From NCBI GenBank assembly GCA_903828455.1, contig CAIKMJ010000064.1, forward strand, positions 1 through 45,955: 45,955 nucleotides of DNA. The letters are read 5' to 3'. A program made the position numbers and the translations under genes. This DNA is from an uncultured Acidobacteriia bacterium (GTDB taxonomy: Bacteria > Acidobacteriota > Terriglobia > Bryobacterales > Bryobacteraceae). Positions 22,855 through 29,979 of the stretch are shown here, piece after piece; within the stretch, counting starts at the first letter, position 1, and each line of letters begins with the position of its first letter. The notes beneath the pieces were generated by a model, which saw only the letters and a list, made by a program, of their open reading frames with translations, was not told where the DNA came from and searched no databases.

Positions 22855-23253
22855 TTATTCGGCGGCGGGAGGAATCGGGCCGGGGCTCGCGACGTATCTC
22901 CGGATGACCAGGCTCATGGCCACTCCGGCGGCAATGCCGATTGAATCGTCCCGAACATCGCTCCACTCGAAACCGGAGCGAAAGACCAGATCCTGAATCA
23001 GCTCAGTTGAGGCCGCCATGGCGAGAGGGAGCAATACCGGCGTCACAGCGCTTCGGGAAAACACTTCGCGGGCAAGTGCCGCAACGAGCAGGAACGCCGC
23101 AACGTGCAGGGTCCGATGCCAGTGGCCCTGTAACCCGATGGCCTGTTTTACGTGGGCCGGAAGCACCGAACCGCAAGTCACAATCAGCAGGAGCGCGATG
23201 AAACCGGCCATGGCGGTGTGCGATCCCCGCGACGTTTCGCCGATTTGCGCCAT
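22855..23253 (-). CDS. VanZ-like membrane protein
   Basis: A 132-residue integral membrane protein with four hydrophobic segments. The VanZ pattern is visible: HRTLHVAAFLLVAALAR, then ASTELIQDLVFRSGFEWSDVRDDSIGIAAGVAMSLVIRR, with the acidic ELIQ and the D-x-x-DDSIGIAAG block typical of the family. VanZ proteins contribute low-level glycopeptide tolerance in enterococci; most homologs have unknown envelope roles. ATG 23253 is chosen. A TTG three codons upstream (23262) is also possible. Confidence 0.82.
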   Translation of the reverse strand: MAQIGETSRGSHTAMAGFIALLLIVTCGSVLPAHVKQAIGLQGHWHRTLHVAAFLLVAALAREVFSRSAVTPVLLPLAMAASTELIQDLVFRSGFEWSDVRDDSIGIAAGVAMSLVIRRYVASPGPIPPAAE

Positions 23254-23262
23254 TCCTCTCAA

Positions 23263-23693
23263 GTGTAGCTGCCGTGCGACGGCGGTTCGGCGCTGACGGA
23301 ATCCGGAACAGGCGCTTTGGCGCGGATTTCATACACTGCGGGGCGCGGCGCGAGGGGATGCCGATGTCGTATCGCCGGTTGCTCTGCTCCGGGGCCGTGC
23401 GAGGTGACGTGGATCCGGCGCAGGCAGATCACGACACAGAGCCAGGACGGAACTCCGCGCTTCAGCGCCCTGTTAGCAGTTCATTGCCGTTGCGGAAAGT
23501 GGATCGTTGGATCGCAGCGATAGAATTGCGCTGTACAGATTGCAGAATCCGGTGATGAGTCACGCCTGCCCGGATGCGAACGCTTCATTGCAGGAACAGG
23601 CGGGGCAGGAACAGGCGGGGCAGGGACGCGGGGCAGGGACGCGCGGGAATTGACTCGTTCCATATAGAATGCTTCGAAGAAGGAAATCAGAAA
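23263..23693. repeat. Noncoding gap with two kinds of short tandem repeat
   Basis: Most of this 430-base gap shows no gene. At 23590-23619 a 15-bp unit (GCAGGAACAGGCGGG) occurs twice, directly followed by a 13-bp relative (GCAGGGACGCGGG) at 23620 and a close copy at 23633. The repeats end about 45 bases before the cytochrome gene and could lie in its leader. Confidence 0.75.
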
Positions 23694-24881
23694 ATGCAAT
23701 CGACAGGGGAGCAGCAAATGGTAACGACAGGAAGAGAATCCCGGCTGATCGCGCTGGCGGCTGCCGTGCTTGCGTGTCTGATTTCAGTTGCGCCGGCCGC
23801 GGCTCAGCAGGCCGCGACGACGAAGCCGCAGATGGTGGAAGACGTGTTCAAAAATGTGCAGGTCCTCAAAGGGATGCCGGTCAATCAGTTCATGGAGACC
23901 ATGGGCTTTTTTGCCGCGTCGCTGGGATTGAATTGCACGGGTTGCCACACGGCGGAAAGCCTTCAGGACTGGAGCAAGTTCGCCGATGAGGTTCCGCGAA
24001 AGAGAACGGCGCGCGCGATGATCCGCATGGTGGACTCGATCAATAAGGAAAAGTTCGGCGGGGCGCGTATGCTGACGTGCTGGTCGTGCCATCGCGGCGC
24101 GGAGGTTCCGCAAACCGTTCCGAGTCTGGCGGAACAATACACGGTTGCGCCGGAAGATCCGAATGCAATCGAGATAGTGCCGGGCATGCCGAAGGAGCCG
24201 ACGGCCGATCAGATTCTGGACAAATTTATTCAGGCATCGGGAGGCGCTCAGCGTCTGGCGGCTCTGACAAGCTGGACCGCCACCGGCACCTTTGAAGGCT
24301 TCGACACTTATCACACGAAGGTTCCCGTCGATATTTACGCGAAGGCGCCGGCGCAGCGCACGATGATTGCGCACACGCAGAACGGAGACTCGACGACGGT
24401 GTTCGACGGGATGGCCGGCTGGATCGCCGGGCCGGACCGCCCGCTGCCGCTGATTCCGATGCTGCCCGGGCCGGAGTTCGATGGCGGGAAACTGGACGCC
24501 GTTCTCGGGTTCCCGGGGGGCATCAGGCAGGCGCTCACCGACTGGAAGGTTGGCTTCCCGGTGACCACCATCGAGGACAAGCCCGTTAACATCGTGCAGG
24601 GAACGGGAGCCGGAAAGACCCGCGTCAAGCTCTATTTCGATCAGAAGACCGGGCTGCTGACCCGGCAGGTTCGCTACTCGGATACGCCGATCGGCATGGT
24701 TCCCATCCAGATTGACTACACCGATTACCGCGACGTGGCCGGCGTCAAACTGCCTTATCACATTGTGATCACGTGGACGGACGGCCAGTCCGACATCGAA
24801 CTGACCGGCATTCAGCCGAACGTTCCCATCGATGCGGCGAAGTTCGCGAAGCCGGCGCCGGCCAACGCGAAGTATAAGTAA
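23694..24881 (+). CDS. Exported diheme cytochrome of the photosynthetic-reaction-centre cytochrome c-like family
   Basis: A 395-residue protein. GAAGGAAATCAG before ATG 23694 decides the start. A signal peptide covers about 1-38 (Ala-rich, ending AAAQQA). Heme sites CTGCH (about 81) and CWSCH (about 128) sit in helices, with LKGMPVNQFMETMGFFAASLGLNC before the first and the axial-ligand methionine region MVDSINKEKFGGARML before the second. This is the arrangement of the acidobacterial relatives of the photosynthetic reaction-centre cytochrome subunit. Residues 175-395 form a beta-rich domain resembling LolA/LppX-like lipoprotein carriers (DKFIQASGGAQRLAALTSWTATG, then VKLYFDQKTGLLTRQVRY). There is no photosynthesis gene nearby; electron transfer in the periplasm is the likely role. 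Confidence 0.87.
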   Translation: MQSTGEQQMVTTGRESRLIALAAAVLACLISVAPAAAQQAATTKPQMVEDVFKNVQVLKGMPVNQFMETMGFFAASLGLNCTGCHTAESLQDWSKFADEVPRKRTARAMIRMVDSINKEKFGGARMLTCWSCHRGAEVPQTVPSLAEQYTVAPEDPNAIEIVPGMPKEPTADQILDKFIQASGGAQRLAALTSWTATGTFEGFDTYHTKVPVDIYAKAPAQRTMIAHTQNGDSTTVFDGMAGWIAGPDRPLPLIPMLPGPEFDGGKLDAVLGFPGGIRQALTDWKVGFPVTTIEDKPVNIVQGTGAGKTRVKLYFDQKTGLLTRQVRYSDTPIGMVPIQIDYTDYRDVAGVKLPYHIVITWTDGQSDIELTGIQPNVPIDAAKFAKPAPANAKYK

Positions 24882-24912
24882 CGGCCCGCGTCAGATTGCC
24901 CGGTGAAGCTTG

Positions 24913-25431
24913 TTAAGTGAAGTGCATGAACACGCCGGGCTGCGGTCCAAAATACCCGATGGCGCGCCCGGCGCAGAGGATCGAGATCCACAGGAAGAGG
25001 GAAAGACCGGCGGCGAGTTTGGCGCGCGGGGGCGTGCCTGAAGGTCCGTCGAGTTCGGCGGGCCGGTTATAAACACGCGCGCGAAAAACGAGCGCGTGGA
25101 GAAAAACCAGAACGAACAATAACAGTTTGATGCGGAAGTAGGGGTTGCGGTAATACTCTTCGGCCTTGGAACAGAAGAGCAGAAATCCGCAGGTTGCGGC
25201 GAACAGGAAGCCAATTCGCTTCGGCGTGCGCAACTGGTCGACAACGGCGGCGACGGAACTGCGGCGGAAAGCGAGACCGAGGAGGCGCAGGTCGGTGACC
25301 ACGATCATGGCGCCGAAAAGGGAGATCGCGCAGAGATGGAGAGCAAGGATGGTGGGATAAACGTAGCTGGAGCTGCGAAGAAAGGCGAAGAACCCGAGAT
25401 TTTCGACCCAGATTGCCAAAGAGAGGAGCAT
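24913..25431 (-). CDS. Four-helix membrane protein, DUF6644-like, paralog 1
   Basis: A 172-residue integral membrane protein with about four hydrophobic segments. Blocks shared with the next gene upstream (25461-25895) are LALHLCAISLFGAMIVVTDLRLLGL, YYRNPYFRIKLLLFVLVFLHAL and a C-terminal GR near the last helix, so the two are paralogs from a tandem duplication. The YYxNxxFxxK motif between helices and the pair of helix-embedded His residues could be cofactor or quinone contacts (inference). AAAGGTGAT lies upstream of ATG 25431. It appears to be the second gene of a two-gene operon. Confidence 0.75.
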   Translation of the reverse strand: MLLSLAIWVENLGFFAFLRSSSYVYPTILALHLCAISLFGAMIVVTDLRLLGLAFRRSSVAAVVDQLRTPKRIGFLFAATCGFLLFCSKAEEYYRNPYFRIKLLLFVLVFLHALVFRARVYNRPAELDGPSGTPPRAKLAAGLSLFLWISILCAGRAIGYFGPQPGVFMHFT

Positions 25432-25460
25432 GGTTTCAATCACCTTTGCGGAGACGACTC

Positions 25461-25895
25461 TTACTGCAGCAACGCGATGTAAATTCCGCCGAAAACCACC
25501 GAGAGCCAGAGCGCCAGTGAGACCACGGCGAGCCGGCGCCCGGCGGACGGCGAGGCGCCGGGCGAAAGCGCTTTTCGGTGGACCGTATAGTTGAACGCGA
25601 GGGCGATGACGAGGCAGACCATCTTGGCGTCGAAGATCCAGTTCAAGTAGTATTTGTCGGGGTCGGTGGAAAAGAGGAGGAGGCCTGAAAAAATGGCGAC
25701 GACGAGTCCGGAGAGCATCCACAATTGGCCGCTCAGAGCGATTTCGGCCGGCGTCTCATCCCGCAAGCCGAAGCCGAGGAGGCGGAAATCGATCAGCGCG
25801 GTCATCCCGATGGAGAGAGCGAAGCCGGCGATGTGAAAGCATTCGAGGATCGGGAAAGCGAGTTCGCTGGTAGCGAATGGATTTTGAATCGGCAT
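25461..25895 (-). CDS. Four-helix membrane protein, DUF6644-like, paralog 2
   Basis: A 144-residue protein with four hydrophobic segments. Matching its neighbour are FPILECFHIAGFALSIGMTALIDFRLLGFGL, YYLNWIFDAKMVCLVIALAFNYTVHRKAL and GRRLAVVSLALW. The conserved helix His (ECFHIAG, corresponding to LALHLCA in the paralog) is kept. ATG 25895 is the first codon at the homology boundary; the frame upstream contains the intergenic repeats. Divergent from the DUF6152-like gene, it probably shares regulation with it. Function unknown. Confidence 0.75.
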   Translation of the reverse strand: MPIQNPFATSELAFPILECFHIAGFALSIGMTALIDFRLLGFGLRDETPAEIALSGQLWMLSGLVVAIFSGLLLFSTDPDKYYLNWIFDAKMVCLVIALAFNYTVHRKALSPGASPSAGRRLAVVSLALWLSVVFGGIYIALLQ

Positions 25896-26022
25896 CTGAA
25901 AGTACCGGCCAGCCAGCGCCACCGGGCATTGGCAGCAGCCCGATTCGCCAGTGTACATCTTAGCGGAACCGAACAAGCACCACGTGGGGCCCAACAGCGG
26001 GAGCCAAGCAGCGGAATCGAAG

Positions 26023-26052
26023 CAGCGGGACAACGAACAGCGGGACAACGAA
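26023..26052. repeat. 15-bp tandem duplication in a divergent gap
   Basis: CAGCGGGACAACGAA is repeated exactly at 26023-26037 and 26038-26052. Partial relatives of it run back to about 25995. It lies 30 bases upstream of the -35 box of the DUF6152-like gene. Confidence 0.9.
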
Positions 26053-26081
26053 CAGCCAAACAACACTTAACAATATCCACG

Positions 26082-26110
26082 TTGACATCGAAAACGGCGC
26101 AGAATAGACT
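26082..26110 (+). promoter_or_regulatory. Near-consensus sigma-70-type promoter; predicted leaderless start
   Basis: TTGACA (26082-26087), a 17-base spacer and TAGACT (26105-26110) form a near-perfect housekeeping promoter. Seven bases after the -10 box is ATG 26118, so transcription should begin on or next to the start codon. This fits the absence of a Shine-Dalgarno there. Confidence 0.75.
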
Positions 26111-26117
26111 TCTGGTC

Positions 26118-26612
26118 ATGCAATTCATGCAGAAATTCATTACGAAATCCCTCCTGCTTGCAACCAGTTCGCTGCTGGTCTCCGGCTCACTTTGGGCCCA
26201 TCATGGCGAGGGGAATTCGTACGACACGGTCCATATGTGGACCACGTGGGCCACGGTGGAAGAATTCGACTACATCAATCCGCATCCCGCGATGAAGTTT
26301 TCGCGGACGGACAAGAACGGCAACGTTGAGCACTGGGCGGCCGAGGTGGACAATAATCCGTCGAGGCTGGCGCGGGTGGGCTGGACCAAGGGCCGCGCGA
26401 TGGCGGCGCTGCCGCCGGGGACCCGTGTGAAGCTCACGCTCGCCACGGCGAAAGCAGGCGGCCATCTCGCCTACGTGCGGTTGATTCAGGATGAAAAGGG
26501 AGAGTTCATCTGCAGCGAGAGAGAGCAGGCACTGGAAGCGGTGGACCGGGACGGCGTTCCCGGAGGCTATCAGCCGACGCCCGGGGACAGCGGTAAGACA
26601 GCAGCCCAGTAA
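26118..26612 (+). CDS. Secreted DUF6152-like protein
   Basis: A 164-residue exported protein: signal peptide 1-30 ending SLWAHH, then a mature domain starting HHGEGNSYD. Its pattern is beta-rich and OB-like: TWATVEEFDYINPHPAMKFSRTDKNG, HWAAEVDNNPSRLARVGW, LPPGTRVKLTLATAKAGG. The DYINPHP motif and the His-His at the mature N-terminus are typical of the DUF6152 family and might bind metal. It is followed 12 bases later by another secreted protein gene, so they are probably one operon. ATG 26118 is taken because the promoter places the transcript start there; ATG 26127 is an alternative. Confidence 0.78.
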   Translation: MQFMQKFITKSLLLATSSLLVSGSLWAHHGEGNSYDTVHMWTTWATVEEFDYINPHPAMKFSRTDKNGNVEHWAAEVDNNPSRLARVGWTKGRAMAALPPGTRVKLTLATAKAGGHLAYVRLIQDEKGEFICSEREQALEAVDRDGVPGGYQPTPGDSGKTAAQ

Positions 26613-26624
26613 ACAGGACCAGCC

Positions 26625-27617
26625 ATGAAAAACAAGATCGGTTCCGGGCGATACTTCGGGCGCGCCTTAGCGCTGATAACTGTTCCAGCGTTTTTGCTGA
26701 GTCAGAACGCGGGCGCGCAGGATGCGGCGAAAATGGCGAATGCCGGCGCGAACGTTGTGGGCACGAGCCCGGGTACGGCGGGCATTCCGTTCGTCAATTC
26801 GGACAAAGATACGACCGCGTACGATAAACATGACTTTAACGGCTTCTGGGCGCGCGACCCGGCAGCCCAGTATCACCAGCCCGCCTGCCCGGAATGTCGC
26901 GACCCCGGCCCTTCCTACGGCTTCTTTGGCGATGTTCCGCCGCTGACCCCGGCCGGACAAAAGCTGTTGATGGAACACACGCCCACCAAGGGCTATGTGG
27001 TGGGGAGCAAACAAGCTGCGGAGCGCACCGATATCAACATCGCTTACCGGAAGGCGAAACAGTCATCGGACTCCAACGATCCGGAAGAGCGGTGCGAGCC
27101 GTTGGGGCTGACGCGCCTGCTTTCGTTTTCCGGTGGCAACCCTCCCATGCATGTGGTGCAGACGAGCGAGGTGATCATCCAAAGATTCGAATGGTTCTGG
27201 GATAACCGCGAGATCTGGACTGACGGAAGGCCCATGGCGAAGGTGGAAGACTATCTGCCGCGCTATAACGGGTATTCGGTCGGTAAGTGGGAAGGCGATA
27301 CGCTGATCGTGACCACGACAGGATTTGACAGCCATCAGTGGGTGGATGCGTTTGGTTTCCCGATCAGTGAAACGGCTGTACTCGAAGAGCGGTGGTCACG
27401 CCCGAGCCGTAACCGGCTACGGCTGGACATGACGCTTACCGATCCGGAAAACTACACGCGGCCGTGGCACTCCAACACGAAGGTCTGGGGGCTGATTCCG
27501 AAATCGTCTTTGGTGGTGGCCGGCTGGGCCGGAATTGCGGAGGACCGCTGCGTCCCGTCGATGAATAATTACTACACCACGGAGTTCGAACCCGGACAAA
27601 AGAAGGCGGGTAAGTAG
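26625..27617 (+). CDS. Secreted protein of an acidobacterial/proteobacterial family of unknown function
   Basis: A 330-residue exported protein with a signal peptide (about 1-31). It carries the blocks I associate with a widespread uncharacterised family: HDFNGFWARD, PPLTPAGQKLL, NDPEERCEPLGLTRLL, the QRFEWFWDNREIWTDGRP segment, YNGYSVGKWEGDTLIVTTTGF, and SETAVLEERWSRPSRNRLRLDMTLTDPENYTRPW. Cysteines at CPEC and near the C-terminus (DRCVPSMNN) may pair. Genes of this family often sit beside DUF6152-like genes, as here, which points to a joint extracytoplasmic role, but none has been defined to my knowledge. The transcript ends at a good terminator. Confidence 0.8.
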   Translation: MKNKIGSGRYFGRALALITVPAFLLSQNAGAQDAAKMANAGANVVGTSPGTAGIPFVNSDKDTTAYDKHDFNGFWARDPAAQYHQPACPECRDPGPSYGFFGDVPPLTPAGQKLLMEHTPTKGYVVGSKQAAERTDINIAYRKAKQSSDSNDPEERCEPLGLTRLLSFSGGNPPMHVVQTSEVIIQRFEWFWDNREIWTDGRPMAKVEDYLPRYNGYSVGKWEGDTLIVTTTGFDSHQWVDAFGFPISETAVLEERWSRPSRNRLRLDMTLTDPENYTRPWHSNTKVWGLIPKSSLVVAGWAGIAEDRCVPSMNNYYTTEFEPGQKKAGK

Positions 27618-27655
27618 TACCCGGGCCGGGCTTCATCGCAACCGATACAACCAGG

Positions 27656-27697
27656 GCGCTCCGTGTGCTGCGTTTTGCAGACGCGGAGCGCTTTTTG
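27656..27697 (+). terminator. Hairpin terminator of the DUF6152-like operon
   Basis: GCGCTCCGTG (27656-27665) pairs with CGCGGAGCGC (27682-27691) with one G-T pair, followed by TTTTTGC. Confidence 0.85.
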
Positions 27698-27879
27698 CTT
27701 GATGCGTCCGGCGCGGTGCGTGAAACGGCGCGAAAAAATGCGGGAGCTGCGACCGCGAAGAATCTGAAAAGTCGGCGAGACCATTTTCAGTCGCCCGGCC
27801 ATAGAAATTGAGCAATCCGTCGAGGGGGCTTTGCGGAGGGGGTTGTCCGCGCAATTGGCGAATTGTGAAGGGGTTTAGG

Positions 27880-27956
27880 TGGTGCACCCGGCCTGATTCG
27901 AACAGGCGACCTTTTGCTTCGGAGGCAAACGCTCTATCCAGCTGAGCTACGGGTGC
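27880..27956 (-). tRNA. tRNA-Arg (anticodon CCG)
   Basis: Read on the minus strand, this is a full cloverleaf: acceptor stem GCACCCG with CGGGTGC, D loop with AGCTGGAT, anticodon stem TTTGC/GCAAA around loop CTCCGAA (anticodon CCG), TTCGAAT in the T loop, and an encoded CCA. It is 77 bases long including CCA. A TAGAAT -10-like box at 27970-27965 is only 8 bases before the 5' end. Confidence 0.96.
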
Positions 27957-28036
27957 GCACTTCGATTCTACCGCAGCGTCCACGGGCCAGGCGATGCCGG
28001 CACGCGGACTGCGCGGCTGAGCCGGGATCCCGGGTG

Positions 28037-29803
28037 CTATGCCGCCAGACGCCTGCGCGCGTTGTGCCAGGCGAAGAACGCCCGCGTCTGTTCTTTCCCC
28101 ATGTAGCGGGAAAGCGCGTCGGGATCGGTGCGCGTCAGGTCCACCATGACGAAGCCGTCCAGCGTGTTGCCGAACTGCGGATCCACGGAAAAGGCCAGCA
28201 GCCGCCCGCCGAGTTTGGTGTACTGCTTTACCAGAATCGGCACGCCCTTGCCGTCTGGCTCCAGATCGGCGATCGGCTCGGAGAGATCCTCTACGCCGGG
28301 CAGAAGCGTGGCGAGGGTATCCATCTCCCACTTGTGCACCAGACGCCCCCGCAGCGGGCGACGGGCTTTGACGGCGCCGCGCCACTCCGGCGAATTCCCC
28401 TGCTGACCGAAGTAGCGGGCAATCAGTTCGCGCGAGGCCGGGGCGTAACTGTTGCTGACGCTCACGGCGCCGATCAGCGTGGAATACTCCGGCCGCCGCG
28501 CTACGTAAGCGCCGATGCCCTTCCACAACAACAGCAGCGGGGCGAACTGCCTTTGGTATTCCGGCCGCACGAACGACCGGCCGAGTTCGAGCGCCGGCCC
28601 CAGCTTCTGAAAGAAACCGAAGCGGAAGCGGAACAGCGATTCGGTATACAGGCCGCCGCGTCCGAACCGCGCCCGCAGCGCCGGGACGTCGCCGAGCCGG
28701 TAGGCGCCGACAATTTCGCGCTTCTCGCGGTTCCAGACGAAGAGATGAAGGTAGTGGGGATCGAAACGGTCGAGGTCGGTCGCCTTGCCCGTCCCTTCGC
28801 CCGCGGCCCGGAATGTCACTTCGCGCAGGCGGCCGATTTCCGCCAGCGCCAGCGGAATTTGGGGTGCGGCGGCGATATAGACTTTCAGTTCGCGCGCCTC
28901 ATCCATGAGGCAATCGGCGGGCAGGCCATCGACTTCGCGGGCGAGCAGAGACGGGTCGACGGCCGGCGCAATCGCTTCGCTCGCGGCCGGCATTTGGGTA
29001 ATGTTGCCGGCGGCCGTTTCGGCGCGTCGCGCCAGCAGTTCGGTCCGAAAGCGCAGATAGGCCAGCGCCCGCGCATCGTCCGGCATGGCTTCGATGCGGC
29101 CCGCGTCGATGGTACCGCCGACGCGCACCTCTACCGCTTTGCCGCGTTTGTTGAGCAGTTCCGCAGGCAGAGCCGCGGTGCGCAGGCGCGGATGCACCAT
29201 GCCCAGCATCTGGAAGGGAAGTCCGTTGGCGCCGTGGATCAGGATGGGCAGCGTCTTCGCTTTGGTCATGCGGATGAGCCGCACTACCGTGGGATTCCAC
29301 GCCGGATCGCAGATGGCGCGTTTGCGGATGTCGAAGTGCGAGACCTCGCCGGCAGGGAACACCAGCAGCAAGCCGCCGCCGCGAACGTGCGCGATGGCGT
29401 GACGGAGCGCGCGCCCGTTGGCGGCGCGGCTGTCGGGATTGTCGAACGGATCGACGAAGAAGCAGATGGGCGCCAGTTCGGGCAGATCGCCGAGCATGCG
29501 GTTTGTCAGGACGCGCAGGTCGGGGCGGATCCGCGTCAGCAGGTCGACGAGCACCATGCCGTCGAGAATGCCGAACGGATGATTGGCTACCGCGATGACT
29601 CCGCCGGTTGCGGGCACGCGCGACAGGTCGGCGGGCGAGACGCGCACGTCGACGTCGAGAAGCTCCAGCAACTGCCGGGCGATGGCGGAGTGGCCGCGTG
29701 CCTGGTCGTAGAGACGATCGAGTTCATCGATCTTCAGAAAGCGATTGACGGCGCCGGCGACCGGAGCCGGCAACATGCGACGGGTGAGCGACTGGAATAC
29801 CAC
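28037..29803 (-). CDS. Bifunctional acyltransferase, OlsF-like (ornithine/amino-lipid synthesis)
   Basis: A 588-residue two-domain protein. Residues 1-270 form a lysophospholipid acyltransferase (PlsC/OlsA-like) domain with the catalytic VANHPFGILDG (His75, Asp81) and LLLVFPAGEVSHF for substrate binding. Residues about 300-588 form an OlsB-type GNAT N-acyltransferase domain: REVTFRAAGEGTGKATDLDRFD, LHLFVWNREKREIVGAYRLG, LELGRSFVRPEYQ, and LLLWKGIGAYVARRPEYSTLIGAVSVSN. This domain order and length match OlsF, which makes ornithine lipids in some Gram-negative bacteria by N-acylating and then O-acylating an amino acid. The amino acid used here cannot be told from sequence. Tandem gene neighbours are tRNA-Arg and a receptor. 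Confidence 0.82.
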   Translation of the reverse strand: MVFQSLTRRMLPAPVAGAVNRFLKIDELDRLYDQARGHSAIARQLLELLDVDVRVSPADLSRVPATGGVIAVANHPFGILDGMVLVDLLTRIRPDLRVLTNRMLGDLPELAPICFFVDPFDNPDSRAANGRALRHAIAHVRGGGLLLVFPAGEVSHFDIRKRAICDPAWNPTVVRLIRMTKAKTLPILIHGANGLPFQMLGMVHPRLRTAALPAELLNKRGKAVEVRVGGTIDAGRIEAMPDDARALAYLRFRTELLARRAETAAGNITQMPAASEAIAPAVDPSLLAREVDGLPADCLMDEARELKVYIAAAPQIPLALAEIGRLREVTFRAAGEGTGKATDLDRFDPHYLHLFVWNREKREIVGAYRLGDVPALRARFGRGGLYTESLFRFRFGFFQKLGPALELGRSFVRPEYQRQFAPLLLLWKGIGAYVARRPEYSTLIGAVSVSNSYAPASRELIARYFGQQGNSPEWRGAVKARRPLRGRLVHKWEMDTLATLLPGVEDLSEPIADLEPDGKGVPILVKQYTKLGGRLLAFSVDPQFGNTLDGFVMVDLTRTDPDALSRYMGKEQTRAFFAWHNARRRLAA

Positions 29804-29979
29804 GCCTCACACGTTACGCGCCGGGTCTTACAAAGTGATGAGTAAGAGATTGAGAATCAGCTTCGTCTCGGTTGCATTTTCGTTACGTGGCAATTCCGCG
29901 TAGTCAGGCGTGCATATCTCACCAACTTGTTTTCCGGTTGTCACGCAGTTCTAACGATTGCGCGCTGAACTGTGTACTT

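Noticed and set aside
23263-23600. Possible small genes upstream of the diheme cytochrome
   Set aside because: Frames are short, lack ribosome sites, and have Arg-rich random composition.
27880-27956. tRNA-Arg as an integration site of an island at 19-28 kb
   Set aside because: The skew change ends near it and the tRNA 3' end faces the segment, but I find no integrase and no copy of the tRNA 3' end near 18.8 kb, so an attachment site is not supported.
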